Assembly: GCF_003589595.1 (NCBI RefSeq)
Contig: NW_020653945.1
Span: forward strand, 9,239,505 to 9,303,504
From: Hyposmocoma kahamanoa
Taxonomy: Eukaryota > Arthropoda > Insecta > Lepidoptera > Cosmopterigidae
Reading direction: 5' to 3'
DNA: 64,000 bases
In this document: in pieces, positions 44,401-54,732 of the stretch
How positions within the stretch are numbered: position 1 is the first letter of the stretch
Layout of the letters: every line of letters starts with the position of its first letter
Translations under genes and position numbers: made by a program
The notes under the pieces: model-generated
What the model was told of the DNA's origin: nothing
What the model saw: only the letters and a program-made list of their open reading frames with translations
The model's database searches: none

Positions 44401-44631
44401 ACCGTTCCGAAATATCGGGAAAATAAAAAGAAGTCATACCGTGGTAAGAAGCCTGAAATTAGTGATAATCATTTAGTGAATAACCACGAAAGCCTTAAAA
44501 TCTATATAAATTACATTTTTATAAACATGTTGTGACGAGTGAATTGTAATAAATTTGGAACACATGATACTTAATTATGTACAAAAATTGCTTCTTATGG
44601 TACTGGAATAGGAAGACTAGAAACTATGAAG

Positions 44632-44955
44632 TGGTACTCATAATCTGCATCCACGGGACAATGTTTAGCTGCGGTACTTATATCTGTACTCTAAAGAAGC
44701 TCAAGTCCGAGCGATTAATCTTTTTATGATACCAAGTGAAGGCACAAACAAGTCGTGCGCTTGTACCACCAAGACCGGGCACTACCATTGAGCCCGGTAC
44801 TAGTCCCATATGGCTGGAATTTTATCAGCACCCTTACCCTTCAAATCCGAAACGCAATAATGTTCACATTACTACTTGGAGGCAGAAGGAGCAGGTAAGG
44901 TGGCAGTACTTCTGTGGACGAACTCTTTCACAAGGAGCTCTACTGCTACTGGAAG
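44632..44955 (+). repeat. Local direct duplication, unit 2 (holds a family A copy)
   Basis: Starts CATAATCTGCATCCACGGG. Its family A copy (about 44725-44952, reverse strand) has an internal deletion (GTCGTGCGCTTGTACCACC) but a complete 5' end. The flank at 44955-45035 (TTAAACCAAAGTTACATTAA) is shared with 60490-60565. Confidence 0.85.
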
Positions 44956-45039
44956 TTGAATAAAATTTAAGTGGTTAAACCAAAGTTACATTAAAGTCAA
45001 AATTACATCTTCAAGCTTATTATGAGTACAATATAGAAA

Positions 45040-45365
45040 TATATTACACGTGCAAATACTAGACGTACCTGTTTTAAGAGCACACAGTATTATAATAGTA
45101 TTATGGTGTCTCACGTAACTCAGTAAGCCAAGCATGTTGGTACACTAACTTGTCTGGAATGAGGCTCAAACTCGTTTATTATGTATACATATTACTTGAC
45201 ACATATAAGGAGGTTTAGTTAATTAGTTACAAGCAGAGAGCAAAATATATTTCCTTACCACTTTTTGTGTGTTCCCTACCATGTGCTTGTAGCATATCTT
45301 TTTTATTATCTATATTTATACAATTTTTATACACCGGGTTTTCAGGTTATCGTGATTGTTACTTA
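45040..45365. other. AT-rich, nothing recognised
   Basis: No frame or repeat match. Confidence 0.45.
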
Positions 45366-45371
45366 CACATA

Positions 45372-45670
45372 GTAGCTGTAGAGCTCCTTGTGAAAGATTT
45401 CGTCCAGGGTAGTAAAACCTTACCTATTTCTGCCGCCAAGCAGAAATATCAGCATTACTGTGTTCCGGTTTTGACGGGGGGTCCTGGTGAAATTACAGGC
45501 ACATGGAACTTGTCAACTTGTTTTAGGGTGACGGGCGCAGTGGTAGTGCTCCTCAGATCTTTGCAATTTAAAGCTCTGAGTGGCACTGTAACTGTTATGG
45601 ACAGCGTGTAGCTTACCATCAGGCGCACGACTTGTTGGTCCCGTCACATGATGTTATTAAAAAAAAATTG
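45372..45670 (+). repeat. Family A copy, full length
   Basis: GTAGAGCTCCTTGTGAAAG through CCGTCACATGATGTTATT and an A-run. A family D tail (GAAAAAAATTGTTTCATCTCC) follows at 45700-45760. Confidence 0.88.
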
Positions 45671-45774
45671 CAAATGAAAAAGAGCTCGTAACGTTGGATT
45701 GATTGAAAGAAACAAGTGTACGCGATTTAGATCCGAAAAAAATTGTTTCATCTCCAAAATAATTATATTTTCAC

Positions 45775-46160
45775 TTAATAGTCATCACCCAACCCACAGC
45801 TGGGTACAAACCTCCTGACGTTTGTACCCTCCACCACGATCCTGTCCAAATCTCACCCATCTACTGCCCGCGACTTTGACGATGTTGTCCGCCTATTCCG
45901 CTACAAGACGTCTCACGTTTCTTGGCCACTATCCGGTTGTCGCTTAACTCCATCTGTTTTCACTACGCCTCGCAATATTTCTTGCCCAGCGCCATTTTAA
46001 TTTTGTTATCCGATCTATGTCCTGTTCCTTCGGATTTCGTAATTCGGAACTCGGTGTATAAGTTTGATGCTGAGCTTGAACATGACTCTTACTTACAATT
46101 ACAAAACTTCTCACTACGATTTATTTTAGGTCCTAAACTGAATCGTAATAAGAGTTCATG
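45775..46160 (+). other. GC-richer unassigned block
   Basis: CCTCCTGACGTTTGTACCC and GATGTTGTCCGCCTATTCCG have no partner in the window. An 80-codon frame (45922-46164) has no motif. It may be a LINE UTR. Confidence 0.3.
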
Positions 46161-46275
46161 GTAAGGCCCAAGGTGCGACTTTCGCGAGAGCGACATAAAG
46201 CACGAGATCTCTATGTGAGAATAGCATTATCTCGCGCTTTAAGTCGCTCTCGCGCTAGTCGCGCCCTGTCGTGCT
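46160..46275. mobile_element. Family I hairpin element, copy 1
   Basis: GCGACTTTCGCGAGAGCGAC and its near complement GTCGCTCTCGCGCTAGTCGC form arms of about 40 bp around an AT centre. It could fold into a long hairpin. Confidence 0.75.
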
Positions 46276-46276
46276 G

Positions 46277-46638
46277 GCCCTACAGGGCGCGACTTGCGCG
46301 ATAGCGACATAACGTCGCCTTGCTTTCTCAAACTGGTATCTTGAAAAGAGTGATTATTCAGGAGACGGCAACACTTTCTATTTATTTAAAATTTCTTATC
46401 AAGGGTATTCATTTGGATGCATTACTTTAAGAATAGGCAAAAGCTAGTGTATAAATTTGAAGGAAATGTGATGTGAAATCAGCCTGCAACATTTGTATAT
46501 ACAATCCATTTTTTGCATTTCAGTAACTTTGTACTTCAAGACACGACTTTGAGAAAGTAAGGCGACGAAAAAAAAGATCCCGCGCTTTATGTCGCTCTCC
46601 CGCAAATCGCGCTTAGTCGTGCTAACCTTACAGAAATA
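46277..46638. mobile_element. Family I element, copy 2, with long inner inverted repeats
   Basis: The outer arm GCGCGACTTGCGCGATAGCG pairs with the right arm complement (46565-46630). The inner arms TCGCCTTGCTTTCTCAAA (46314-46331) and TTTGAGAAAGTAAGGCGA (46549-46566) extend the pairing with few mismatches. The size is about 360 bp with no coding capacity. Confidence 0.75.
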
Positions 46639-46919
46639 AGTACGGAAAAAATGCACTAGATAATTATGGGATTTCAGAGAAAGGTATTATCTACTCGATA
46701 TGTATTGCTACTTCCTTGAAGTATAGGTAAATATACTCTAATCATTCTTATCTGTGGTTATAACATAGATTTGTTGATAAATAAAATGACATGCAAACAA
46801 TGATTTGTACTAGCTAGAAAATGGCTAAACGTGTTAAGAAGACTTTACCATTATTGTGTTAGTACACTTTGTTTCTTCTGTCCAACGTGCTCATGATCTT
46901 ATAAAAGGGTTAGGTAATA

Positions 46920-47310
46920 CTGGGTTGGCCCAAAAATCCGTGCAGTGTCACAATATATGTGAACATTTTAAAAAACAAACGAAATATTACGTAAATAAAC
47001 TTTGATCAATTATGAATATGTTGATCTACGATGTTTTGCCAATTTTTGACTGAACTTTACGATTTGCAAGAATTAAAATATTTGAACTTTCCCACCTATT
47101 ATTATAACGCGCGCTAAAATATTGTTTTTGAAATGACCATAGACAACGCAATATTTTAGAAGATAAAAATTCTACAAAAGAAAAAGGTTACTTTTTTATT
47201 TTAGCTAGTGGCCATGAAATGACCATAGACGATATATCATTTTAAAAGATAAAAGTTCTTTTTTGTTTTAGTTAGTAGCAAATCCCGCTCGGACTTGTTG
47301 GCCAACCCAT
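46920..47310. mobile_element. mariner-type MITE, 391 bp
   Basis: Termini CTGGGTTGGCCCAAAAATCC (left) and the complement ATGGGTTGGCCAACAAGTCC (right) match mariner-like ends, with TA outside both ends. The interior holds a two-copy tandem repeat of about 80 bp (GAAATGACCATAGACAACG and GAAATGACCATAGACGAT). Confidence 0.8.
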
Positions 47311-47314
47311 TAAT

Positions 47315-48110
47315 TCTGATAGGAAAATGTCGATAACACTGAACAAGAATAAATCATCAAAATTGCAAATTGTTTACCAAACATTATTAATTTCCATAAA
47401 ACTCTTCGTTGCAGCAAAAAAAAATATAAAGTCAGTATATAAAAAAAAAAGGTATATTTGTTAAAAATTCGAATAAAATTTTTAGCATATTTGTTCTTAG
47501 TTATCGATACTTTCATATCCCTAAGTATTATTAGGCTCTTTTGTAACATCAAGTATAATGCCATTTTCTATACTGTTATAGTAGCTTTGTTATGCTTGCT
47601 CCTGAGCTACTATAACAGCTTCTAACGTCGGAGACAAAAGTGTTGATACAGTAATGCGAGTTGGGCCATATCCAGTTACGTTATAAGTAACGTAAGCCGG
47701 ACACTGCTAATTACTTGCCACTCAATTGCTTAGTGCATACTTATACTTGCACATACTGTGCTTAAATGGATTAGTTTTTACTATAGCGGAGGTTAAATGT
47801 TGGTATAAATTAAATTCCCTGGTGATATTGAAAAGAGTACAATATTAATTGAAGCATAATTAATTATATTACCGTACCGTTCGTTGTAGCAAACTGCAGT
47901 ATGACGGTGATATCCTCTGTCGTCGTCATTCCATCTTTTTATCACCCTCTTTTATAGACCCTGGCTACTTATTTTTAAAATTTTGAATCGTTCTTGAATT
48001 TCCTTTTCTTTCACTGTTCTTACGTTTGTTAGATCCGCAATCACTCCCATCAAAATTCTTGAAATGAGAGGAAGTGCCGTAAATCACAAATCACCTTCAT
48101 TTCCTGCTCC
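47315..48110. other. Nothing recognised
   Basis: AT-rich. A small palindrome TTACGTTATAAGTAACGTAA occurs near 47680. Confidence 0.45.
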
Positions 48111-48112
48111 TC

Positions 48113-48345
48113 TGTCTGCCTTCGTGGCCGAACGATTACCATGGTCTGCCACGCAGAGGTCCCAGGTTCGATTCCCGGGCCGGGAGAAATATTCGTATGG
48201 CCTACATTTAGTTCTCTCGTGAGTTTGGGTGAAATTTGTGGTGTTTTATGTATGTGTCCATGTCACCCGCGATGTAGGGTTTCCGTAGTGCGGGGCTATG
48301 AGTGTATTATTTCCTGTGTGTTGTTAAACTTCACGTCGATTACTA
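48113..48345 (+). repeat. tRNA-derived SINE, family F, best copy
   Basis: CCTTCGTGGCCGAACGATTA (A-box), GGTTCGATTCCCGGGCCGGG (B-box), AATATTCGTATGGCCTACA, GTGTCCATGTCACCCGCG, and the end GTGCGGGGCTATGAGTG. Confidence 0.9.
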
Positions 48346-48554
48346 TTAAATTTATCTAGTTAGGCCCTTTTGGAGCGAATATTGTGTATTGTGTTATTTA
48401 GTTTTATAGGGAGTGTTTTCTAATAATTGTATCTTTTTTACATCATTTTATTATTTGTTACAGCCTTCCTTTTCCACTTTTATCATCTTTTACTAATCTT
48501 GTGAACCAAGCCTTCTACATTCATATTTCTCCAAAGGCTATGCTACAGTTTTTT

Positions 48555-48836
48555 TATAATATTGACGGGACGAGCAAGTCGTGCGCCTAATGGCAAGCTA
48601 CACGCCTATCTATAACAGTTGTAGTGCTCAGAGCTTTAAATTGCAAAGATCTGAGGGGCACTGCCACTGCCCCCGTCACTCTGAGACATAAGTTGATAAG
48701 ACTCATGTGCCTGTAATTTACCCTTCAAAACCGGAACACAGTAATGCTGACATCATTGCTTGGCGGCAGAAATAGGTAAGGTGGCAGTAATACCCTGGAT
48801 GAACTCTTTCACAAGGAGCTCTACTGCTCCTAAACT
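48555..48836 (-). repeat. Family A copy, full length
   Basis: TTATAATATTGACGGGACG through GGAGCTCTACTGCTCC. It lacks the CACCAGCACC segment by a short deletion. Confidence 0.88.
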
Positions 48837-48861
48837 ACATTACGGCAGTAGTCGTCGCAAA

Positions 48862-49110
48862 TCTTTTTAACCCCCGAAGCAAAATGAGGGGAATTATAAG
48901 TCTGAAGCCTTTGTAGTATATTTGCCTGTCTCTGTCTTTATTTGTACGTCTTTCTGTGGTATCGTAACTCCCAGGTGGACTGACCACAAAGCGGTTATTT
49001 TTTTATTTGAAGGTTAATTTAATCGAAACCATTCTTAGCTATATTTGATGAATATCTGTTCAGCTGTTTCTCAGATAGTGCAGAGATCCCAGTCATAAAA
49101 TGAATAAGTA
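48862..49110 (+). repeat. Dispersed lepidopteran-type repeat (family R)
   Basis: TTTTTAACCCCCGAAGCAAA, CTGTCTCTGTCTTTATTTG, CGTAACTCCCAGGTGGACTG and TCTGTTCAGCTGTTTCTCAG resemble a repeat I know as common in Lepidoptera. There is one copy in this window. Confidence 0.5.
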
Positions 49111-49189
49111 TTATTTTACTTTCACCTGTCCGATCGATTTGAAAATTGGTATGCTACGGAAATCCAACAACATTGCAATAATGTAGTAG

Positions 49190-49445
49190 CAGTAGAGGTC
49201 CTTGTGAAATAGTTCGTCCAGGGAAGTACTGTCACCGTAACTATTTCTGCCGCCAAGCAGTAATGTGAGCATTACCGCGTTCCGGTTTCGAAGGATAAGG
49301 GTGCTGGTAAAATTACAGGCACGTGTGACGTTTCAACTTATGTCTCAGAGCGCAGTGCACCTCAGATCTTCGCGATTTAAAGCTCTGAGTGGCACTGCAA
49401 CTGTTATAGTGATTCGTGTCGTTTACCATCACTTAGTATCATCGA
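49190..49445 (+). repeat. Family A copy (tail-to-tail pair, left member)
   Basis: GTAGAGGTCCTTGTGAAATAG to TTACCATCACTTAGTATCATC. It meets the next, reverse copy at the tail with no A-run between them. Confidence 0.85.
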
Positions 49446-49612
49446 CGAACAAGTCGTAGAGTTAGCGGCACGCCTGTCTATAATTGCCGCTTTAAATCGC
49501 AAAGATCTGAGGGGCACTGCTACTGCTATCGTCACTCTGTGACATAAGTTGAAAAGCCCTACGTGCCTGTAATTTCATCAGCACCTTTACTTACCCTTTT
49601 AGAGTTGGTATT
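49446..49612 (-). repeat. Family A copy (tail-to-tail pair, right member)
   Basis: ACGAACAAGTCGTAGAGTTAG through CATCAGCACCTTTACTTACC. Together with 49190-49445 it forms a foldback structure. Confidence 0.85.
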
Positions 49613-49620
49613 ACCTCAGC

Positions 49621-49944
49621 TTGAATTCAAATTTTTCCCATACTAAATCGATTCAATTGCGCGAGTGGAGCGACAGGGACGCTGACTTTATTTCAGAATT
49701 TATTTTATTACAAACGAAATTAAAGCCAATGGAAAAATGTATAGGTATCGTATTTATTATACGTGTTCCACTTAGTTTAGTTGATATAAAAAAAAATATT
49801 GTTATATGTAAAGTACCTATTCAATACAGCGGTTTTTTTTTTGTAAAATTTCGAGGTAAGTTTGTGTTTTTTTTTGCGAAAATTTTTAGGAACCGTATTT
49901 TCACACCGTATATCAGTGTATATCCCCAGTTTTACTATAGGTAA
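49621..49944 (+). CDS. ORF of 107 codons, doubtful
   Basis: Starts with SNFSHTKSIQLREWSDRDADF and becomes Phe-rich low complexity (GFFFVKFRGKFVFFFAK). It has no acceptor or family match and is probably fortuitous beyond the first 60 codons. Confidence 0.15.
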   Translation: MNSNFSHTKSIQLREWSDRDADFISEFILLQTKLKPMEKCIGIVFIIRVPLSLVDIKKNIVICKVPIQYSGFFFVKFRGKFVFFFAKIFRNRIFTPYISVYPQFYYR

Positions 49945-50028
49945 TTAAATATTTTCCAAAGTGATGATTTAACACGTTCACTGTTGTGCGGAATCAACCA
50001 AAGCTGTTTTTGGGTTGTATCGATTCTT

Positions 50029-50112
50029 AAAACCGGAGTAATGCTCTCATAAGTAAGTTGGCAGTTCTTCCCTGGACGAACTCTTTCACATCAAGCTCTA
50101 CTGCAACTAAAC
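50029..50112 (-). repeat. Family A 5' fragment
   Basis: AAAACCGGAGTAATGCTCTC, then GGACGAACTCTTTCACATC. Confidence 0.75.
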
Positions 50113-50176
50113 CCATGTATACATGCGGCTATATCGTATTGAATAGCCGAGTCGTAAATTTTAGAAAAACAGTGCT

Positions 50177-50475
50177 TTAGTTACACATCTCATTTCTCTG
50201 ATGCAGTACGTTACCCATGAAAGGTAAAACCGGCTGATTGAATTGTGTGCCGTTTTCCATTTTCGACGAGATGCGTAACGGGAAGATGGATTCCGAGTAG
50301 CATTCCTTGCCGTACCGCACTACCAGGTAGAGTTGTACATTTTGGAATGATATGCTGAATAATGTGAATTTTGTTAACCGGAGTGTCCAAATTCGCGCCG
50401 CGGGCCTGTGTTCTGGAGTGAATTCCGTTGCTCTGTTACTCATAGTGTAGGGAATTTCCTTGCTGAGAAAACCTT
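50177..50475 (-). CDS. Reverse-strand ORF, duplicated in part, unknown
   Basis: The frame is open upstream of the ATG at 50443 to about 50473 and ends in TAA at 50177. It reads MSNRATEFTPEHRPAARIW, later LYLVVRYGKECYSESIFPLR and MENGTQFNQPVLPFMGN. Codon use is balanced. The first part (KEIPYT...RAT..TPE) recurs on the forward strand at 51310-51350 as KGVPYTRATVSTPEY, so this stretch is present in both arms of a large inverted repeat. No family is recognised. It could be an exon, a retrogene or part of an unknown element. Confidence 0.35.
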
Positions 50476-50645
50476 ATGCATACGAAGTTTGATCTTATTT
50501 TGTATTTTAATAAATCAAATTCAATGTCCCTGTATTTGATTTGTAGCCATAATCTATAAATTAAGATTTTTTGTTTCTGATACCAATTGTGCAAAGAACA
50601 AGTCGTGCACCTGGTAGTAAGCGACAAGTCCATAGAAGTCGCAAA
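50405..50645 (-). repeat. Large inverted repeat, left arm
   Basis: Contains ATTTGATTTGTAGCCATAAT and CAATTGTGCAAAGAACAAG. It pairs with 51107-51357. The arm includes a family A tail fragment (50575-50645). Confidence 0.85.
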
Positions 50646-50867
50646 CATTAACTACAACTGTGTAGTTTGATGTTTGATTGAAATAATTTGCTAGAAATGT
50701 AAATATAATTTATGAAAATACTAATTCATTATTTTTCCTGTGGTCATACTGTTTTAAAACCTATAGAATGTTCAATTCCCTTAGAAATTAGCATAAAGGG
50801 TTACCTTTAATAGATATTTACAAGACTGTAATTGTGAATTAGTTAACCAGACTTCGGTATTAGCAGT

Positions 50868-51165
50868 TGCACTAGGGGTCCTTGTGAAAGAGTTCGTTCC
50901 GTGGAGTACAGTGATCTTACCTATTTCTGCCACCAAGCAGTAATCCGAACATTACTGCGTTCCGGTCTTGAAGGGTAAGGGTGCTGGGGAAAGTACAGGT
51001 ACATGGGACTTGTCAACTTATGTCTTAGAGTGACGGGCGCAGTGGCAATGCCCGTCAGATCCATGCGATTTAAAGTTCTGAGCGACACTGTAACTGCTGT
51101 GGACAAGCGTGTCGCTTACTACCAGGTGTGTACGACTTGTTCTTTGCACACTTGGTATCATAAAC
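50868..51165 (+). repeat. Family A copy, full length, with a variant tail
   Basis: CTAGGGGTCCTTGTGAAAGAG to TTGTTCTTTGCACACTTGGTA. The usual CCCGTCACTTGATA end is replaced by TTTGCACACTTGGTATCATAA, the same variant as in the left arm at 50575-50600. Confidence 0.85.
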
Positions 51166-51357
51166 AAAAATATTAATTTATAGATGATTATGGCTACAAA
51201 TCAAATACAGCGACATTGAATTGTATTTGTTAATATACAAAATAATATCGAACTTCGATCGCATAATGATAATGAGCCAGAAGATCACACCAAGTACCTG
51301 ATCTCAAACAAGGGAGTTCCCTACACCAGAGCAACGGTATCCACTCCAGAATACCTC
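51107..51357 (+). repeat. Large inverted repeat, right arm
   Basis: ATTATGGCTACAAATCAAAT and AGTTCCCTACACCAGAGCAA are the complements of left-arm sequence. A forward frame here reads DNEPEDHTKYLISNKGVPYT then RATVSTPEYLV. A family A tail (GTCCTGTCACATGATATTAT) abuts at 51365-51395. Confidence 0.85.
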
Positions 51358-51404
51358 GTCTTGTTCGTCCTGTCACATGATATTATAAAGAAAAAAGTTT
51401 AGAA

Positions 51405-51482
51405 AAGTTCAAATTGGTCCTACCGGGAATGGAACCCGGAACATACTCATCCAGCGCTCATACTGCGAACCCTTAGAAAAGT
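51405..51482 (-). repeat. tRNA-like SINE, family N
   Basis: The reverse strand has GGGTTCCATTCCCGGTAGG (B-box-like) followed by ACCAATTTGAAC, as at 10970-11090. Confidence 0.5.
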
Positions 51483-51707
51483 TAAGGAAACTACGGAAAT
51501 ATAGAATGTTTAAATTACTAGCAATTTATTTTCTTAACCTTGTTACCTCTATCTATATGATTGGATCACCGTTATAAACGCTTTGCATACTGCATACTGT
51601 ATGCTAATATATTAGGTACCGATAAGTTTAGAGCCAATTACTTAATAGATAACCATTTTGAAGCAAGGTAATCAATCGCAATTCTGTGATTATCTTGCTT
51701 CAAAGTC

Positions 51708-51890
51708 GTTACCACAATGGTATTCTACCGCCTCAGAAGCAGCAGGTCGTGGGTTCGAATGCCGGCTTGCACCTCGTGAGTTTTGGAAATTTTTGTGCGA
51801 AATTTACTTTAATTTCAAATTGTTAAATTTTGGTAAAGTAATAAAACATTTTGAGGAAATCTGTATGACGGTTTTACGATAAATTTTTAT
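51708..51890 (+). repeat. tRNA-derived SINE, family G
   Basis: CGTTACCACAATGGTATTC (A-box region), GTGGGTTCGAATGCCGG (B-box), CTCGTGAGTTTTGGAAATTT. The 3' body is degraded (ATCTGTATGACGGTTTTACG). Confidence 0.8.
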
Positions 51891-51894
51891 AAAG

Positions 51895-52745
51895 TAGATT
51901 AATTTTTGAACACACTTTGTTATAATAATAATACTGGTTTATGAATAGAACCTCTTTAAAGTTATCTTTTGCAACATTTTAACTATCACTGGCCATTTCA
52001 ATATTAGAATGATGGACTATCAATGCCACGGTATTTCTTAATTTCTTTCTAAATGCACAGGTGATTATGTACGAGAAAGCGAATTTTATAATTACATAAA
52101 AAGTATTATTTCATGTTATCACTTTATATTGTAATAAAGTACAGAACTAAAAAAAAACAAAATCTACAGTGTATCTTATAAATCAACTATAGAATAAAAA
52201 AGCGTATTCTAACGAGTCAATGGAAGTCAAATACTCGTGGAGACAAATTCAATAAATACCAACTGTCTTTTGATAAGACTAACATGTTCGACCACCTTTC
52301 TGCTCCATCATCATACCCTGTTCACCATTTATTGAGCAACTACTCGTCAAGAGCAATCCAATAATTCCAAACTCGGTGCCGGGGTTCTACGTTTGATAAA
52401 GCTGACTTTCTGTGTTCACCTGACATCATCAGAAGAACTAAAAAAAATGTACAGTGCTACTTATAAATCAATTATACAAAAATAGATTTCAACTAAAACC
52501 CGTAACTCAAAATAAGTGAAGTGTAATAGATATCGTTCCAGGTGGAGTATCTAAATTTGATCATTGACTCTTTAACAGTACTCAACTCTAGTCCATCAGT
52601 GGGTTATGCGTGCACGCATTAAATTGGTTTAAGCTGAGATAATTGATACACGGTTTCCTAACACAGTTTGAATACAAACAGTTATTAAAAATTAAATTCG
52701 TATTCTCAATTTACGGTGCTGCGGAAAGGAACGGAAGCGGATTTT
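51895..52745. other. AT-rich, nothing recognised
   Basis: Two similar stretches near 52150-52200 and 52440-52490 (CTACAGTGTATCTTATAAATC, TACAGTGCTACTTATAAATC) suggest a weak local duplication. Confidence 0.45.
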
Positions 52746-52749
52746 TGAA

Positions 52750-52924
52750 ACCATAGCATAATTAACTTCATATCAATTGTGTAGCGTAGAAACTAGATAC
52801 GAGCCAAAAAAGCCCAGATTTAATCCGAAGAATTCTCGCGCAATCTCAGGAATTCCCGCATATAGCGTAACGCATCTAGTTATTTACGTTTTCCAATTGA
52901 CATAAAGTTCATTATGATATGTAC
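52750..52924. mobile_element. MITE family K, 170-175 bp
   Basis: Inverted arms CATAGCATAATTAACTTCAT with ATCAATTG (left) and the complement CATATCATAATGAACTTTAT with GTCAATTG (right), about 45 bp each. A half copy is at 54605-54665. Confidence 0.75.
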
Positions 52925-53194
52925 CGATGGCAGCACATCAAGCTACACATGGAAGGATCCTGTTGCACTGGAGGCGATATTCGAATGAAAGTGTTATAGC
53001 TCAATGTGCTGTTGGCTGTACAATTTCGTTTCGGTGCAAAATACACGCTACGAAGAATTAAAAAACGAAGTGCAGAGTACTTTCTCGAGGTTGTTTGAAG
53101 CAAAAAAATATAAAATATGATATTAATTATATTATATTATTATGTTGTAAATATTACCAAATACAATCAACAACACTAATCGGACACCGGATAT

Positions 53195-53345
53195 TAAAAA
53201 TAACGACCTCTGTGAACGAGTTTTTATTTGCATCCCGGTTTTTATGGTGCGCCATCTCTGAGTTCCCGGATTCGATCCCTTTTCTATGTTGTCTCGGGTC
53301 TGGGTGTGTGGTACCGTCTTTGTTTCCGATTTCCATATCACCGGG
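53195..53345 (+). repeat. tRNA-derived SINE, family E, fragment
   Basis: GGTGCGCCATCTCTGAG, CCGGATTCGATCCC (B-box), GTTGTCTCGGGTCTGGGTG and TTTCCGATTTCCATATCAC. Confidence 0.75.
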
Positions 53346-53349
53346 ACAG

Positions 53350-54260
53350 CAGAAGTGTGTCAAGTTTAACAGTCAAGGGAATTTTTCTTTGTGTTTGTTC
53401 CATCTTTGTATCAATAATAATAACAAACTTATAGATTTTTTTTTTACAAAACATAAAGATAATAAATATCATGCTAATAAAAACATCATGATATTCAATA
53501 AAAATAAAATGTTGCGACATACATAACTGTTCAGATATTGCAAATACCAATTACTGAATACATTTTTAGATATAAGTAATGTAGAAATTGAAATACAATT
53601 ACAAAAAAAATACGTATATATATTGGGTATTCTTATTTCAAATACGGCCCTGCCCTGACTGAGATGAATAGATCTTAATTAAATTTCTTTTTTAGCGAGC
53701 TTGTATGTTCGACTCTTTATAACTTATCTACTCTGTGATCGGTTTACGCTTTGATATATTTTGCTCGAGGCGAAGGCTGTCTGTCACTCAAGGTCCACTT
53801 TAAGTGTGATTAAAAACACGTACTTAAATATATTCTACTTTCGTAGTTAATTGCTACAATGTACAACTTTTTTAGCTATTTCCGTTTCCAAAAAACCCAT
53901 ATTAGTATTATTAAATATCACCAATGTATAATATGTAAATACTTCACAATGGTTTCAGTGAAATGTTGCTACTCTACAACAAATGTGAGGAAAATAACAG
54001 TAGGTAAATTTGCAAAAACCCAATTTATTGTTGCGAGTTAATAATAAAAACACACACACGACATCTTTGAAATATCTTCCTGTACGTTAGTAGTAAACCT
54101 TATAAAATTACTATTATGAAGAAAATTCAATAGGGCTACAAGCCTTATATAAAAATCTTTAGGGTTGACAATCGCGTCTACAACTACGATGAACGACATT
54201 ATGAACAAAATTCGTTCAAATTGTAATAGCATAATGCACCTGTGTTGTGGCGTTGCAATA
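53350..54260. other. AT-rich, nothing recognised
   Basis: Small frames only (for example 53859-54041), with no motif. Confidence 0.45.
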
Positions 54261-54265
54261 AATGT

Positions 54266-54387
54266 CTATTCTATTTTGTTCTGTTCTGTGCTGTACTGTT
54301 ATGTTGTGTTCTGTTCTGTTCTGTTCTGTTCTGTTCTGTTCTGTTCTATTCTGTTCTATTCTATTCTATTCTATTCTATTCTATTCT
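54266..54387 (+). repeat. (TTCTG)n/(TTCTA)n microsatellite
   Basis: TTCTG pentamers switch to TTCTA pentamers along about 120 bp, showing a point change that has spread through part of the array. Confidence 0.98.
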
Positions 54388-54440
54388 TATGAAGTTTATA
54401 TCTATCGTGTAACGTACAAACTGTGTATATACGCGATGTA

Positions 54441-54577
54441 AGGGAGTCACCACACTTTTTAACACAGAATCGCATTAAGCCGATTAGAAAAAGCTTTAAC
54501 GGCGAAACGGCTAATCCGACAAGTATGGTTCAACACGATTACATCTAGACGATTCCGCGTTAATAAGTTCGGTGACT
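54441..54577. mobile_element. MITE family J, compact copy
   Basis: AGGGAGTCACCACACTTTTT (left) and the complement AGGGAGTCACCGAACTTATT (right) bound about 135 bp. Confidence 0.85.
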
Positions 54578-54604
54578 CCCTAAGAAGATGTGCTGTTTTT
54601 TTTT

Positions 54605-54665
54605 TGGCTCGTATCTAGTTTGTACGTTTCACAATTGATAGAAAGTTCATTATACTATGGTTACA
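54605..54665 (+). repeat. MITE family K, half copy
   Basis: GGCTCGTATCTAGTTTGTACG and AGAAAGTTCATTATACTATGG match one arm of 52750-52924. Confidence 0.7.
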
Positions 54666-54732
54666 ATAATATCGCTTCCATTCTGCGGCAACGGAAATTA
54701 AGCGCACATCTAACAACAAAAACGTGCGCTTA

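Noticed and set aside
48113..48190. tRNA gene with strong A- and B-boxes
   Set aside because: The same sequence with the same downstream body occurs at 9945, 35560 and 43305, so it is a SINE.
54266..54387. CRISPR-like or satellite array
   Set aside because: A simple pentanucleotide microsatellite with no spacers.
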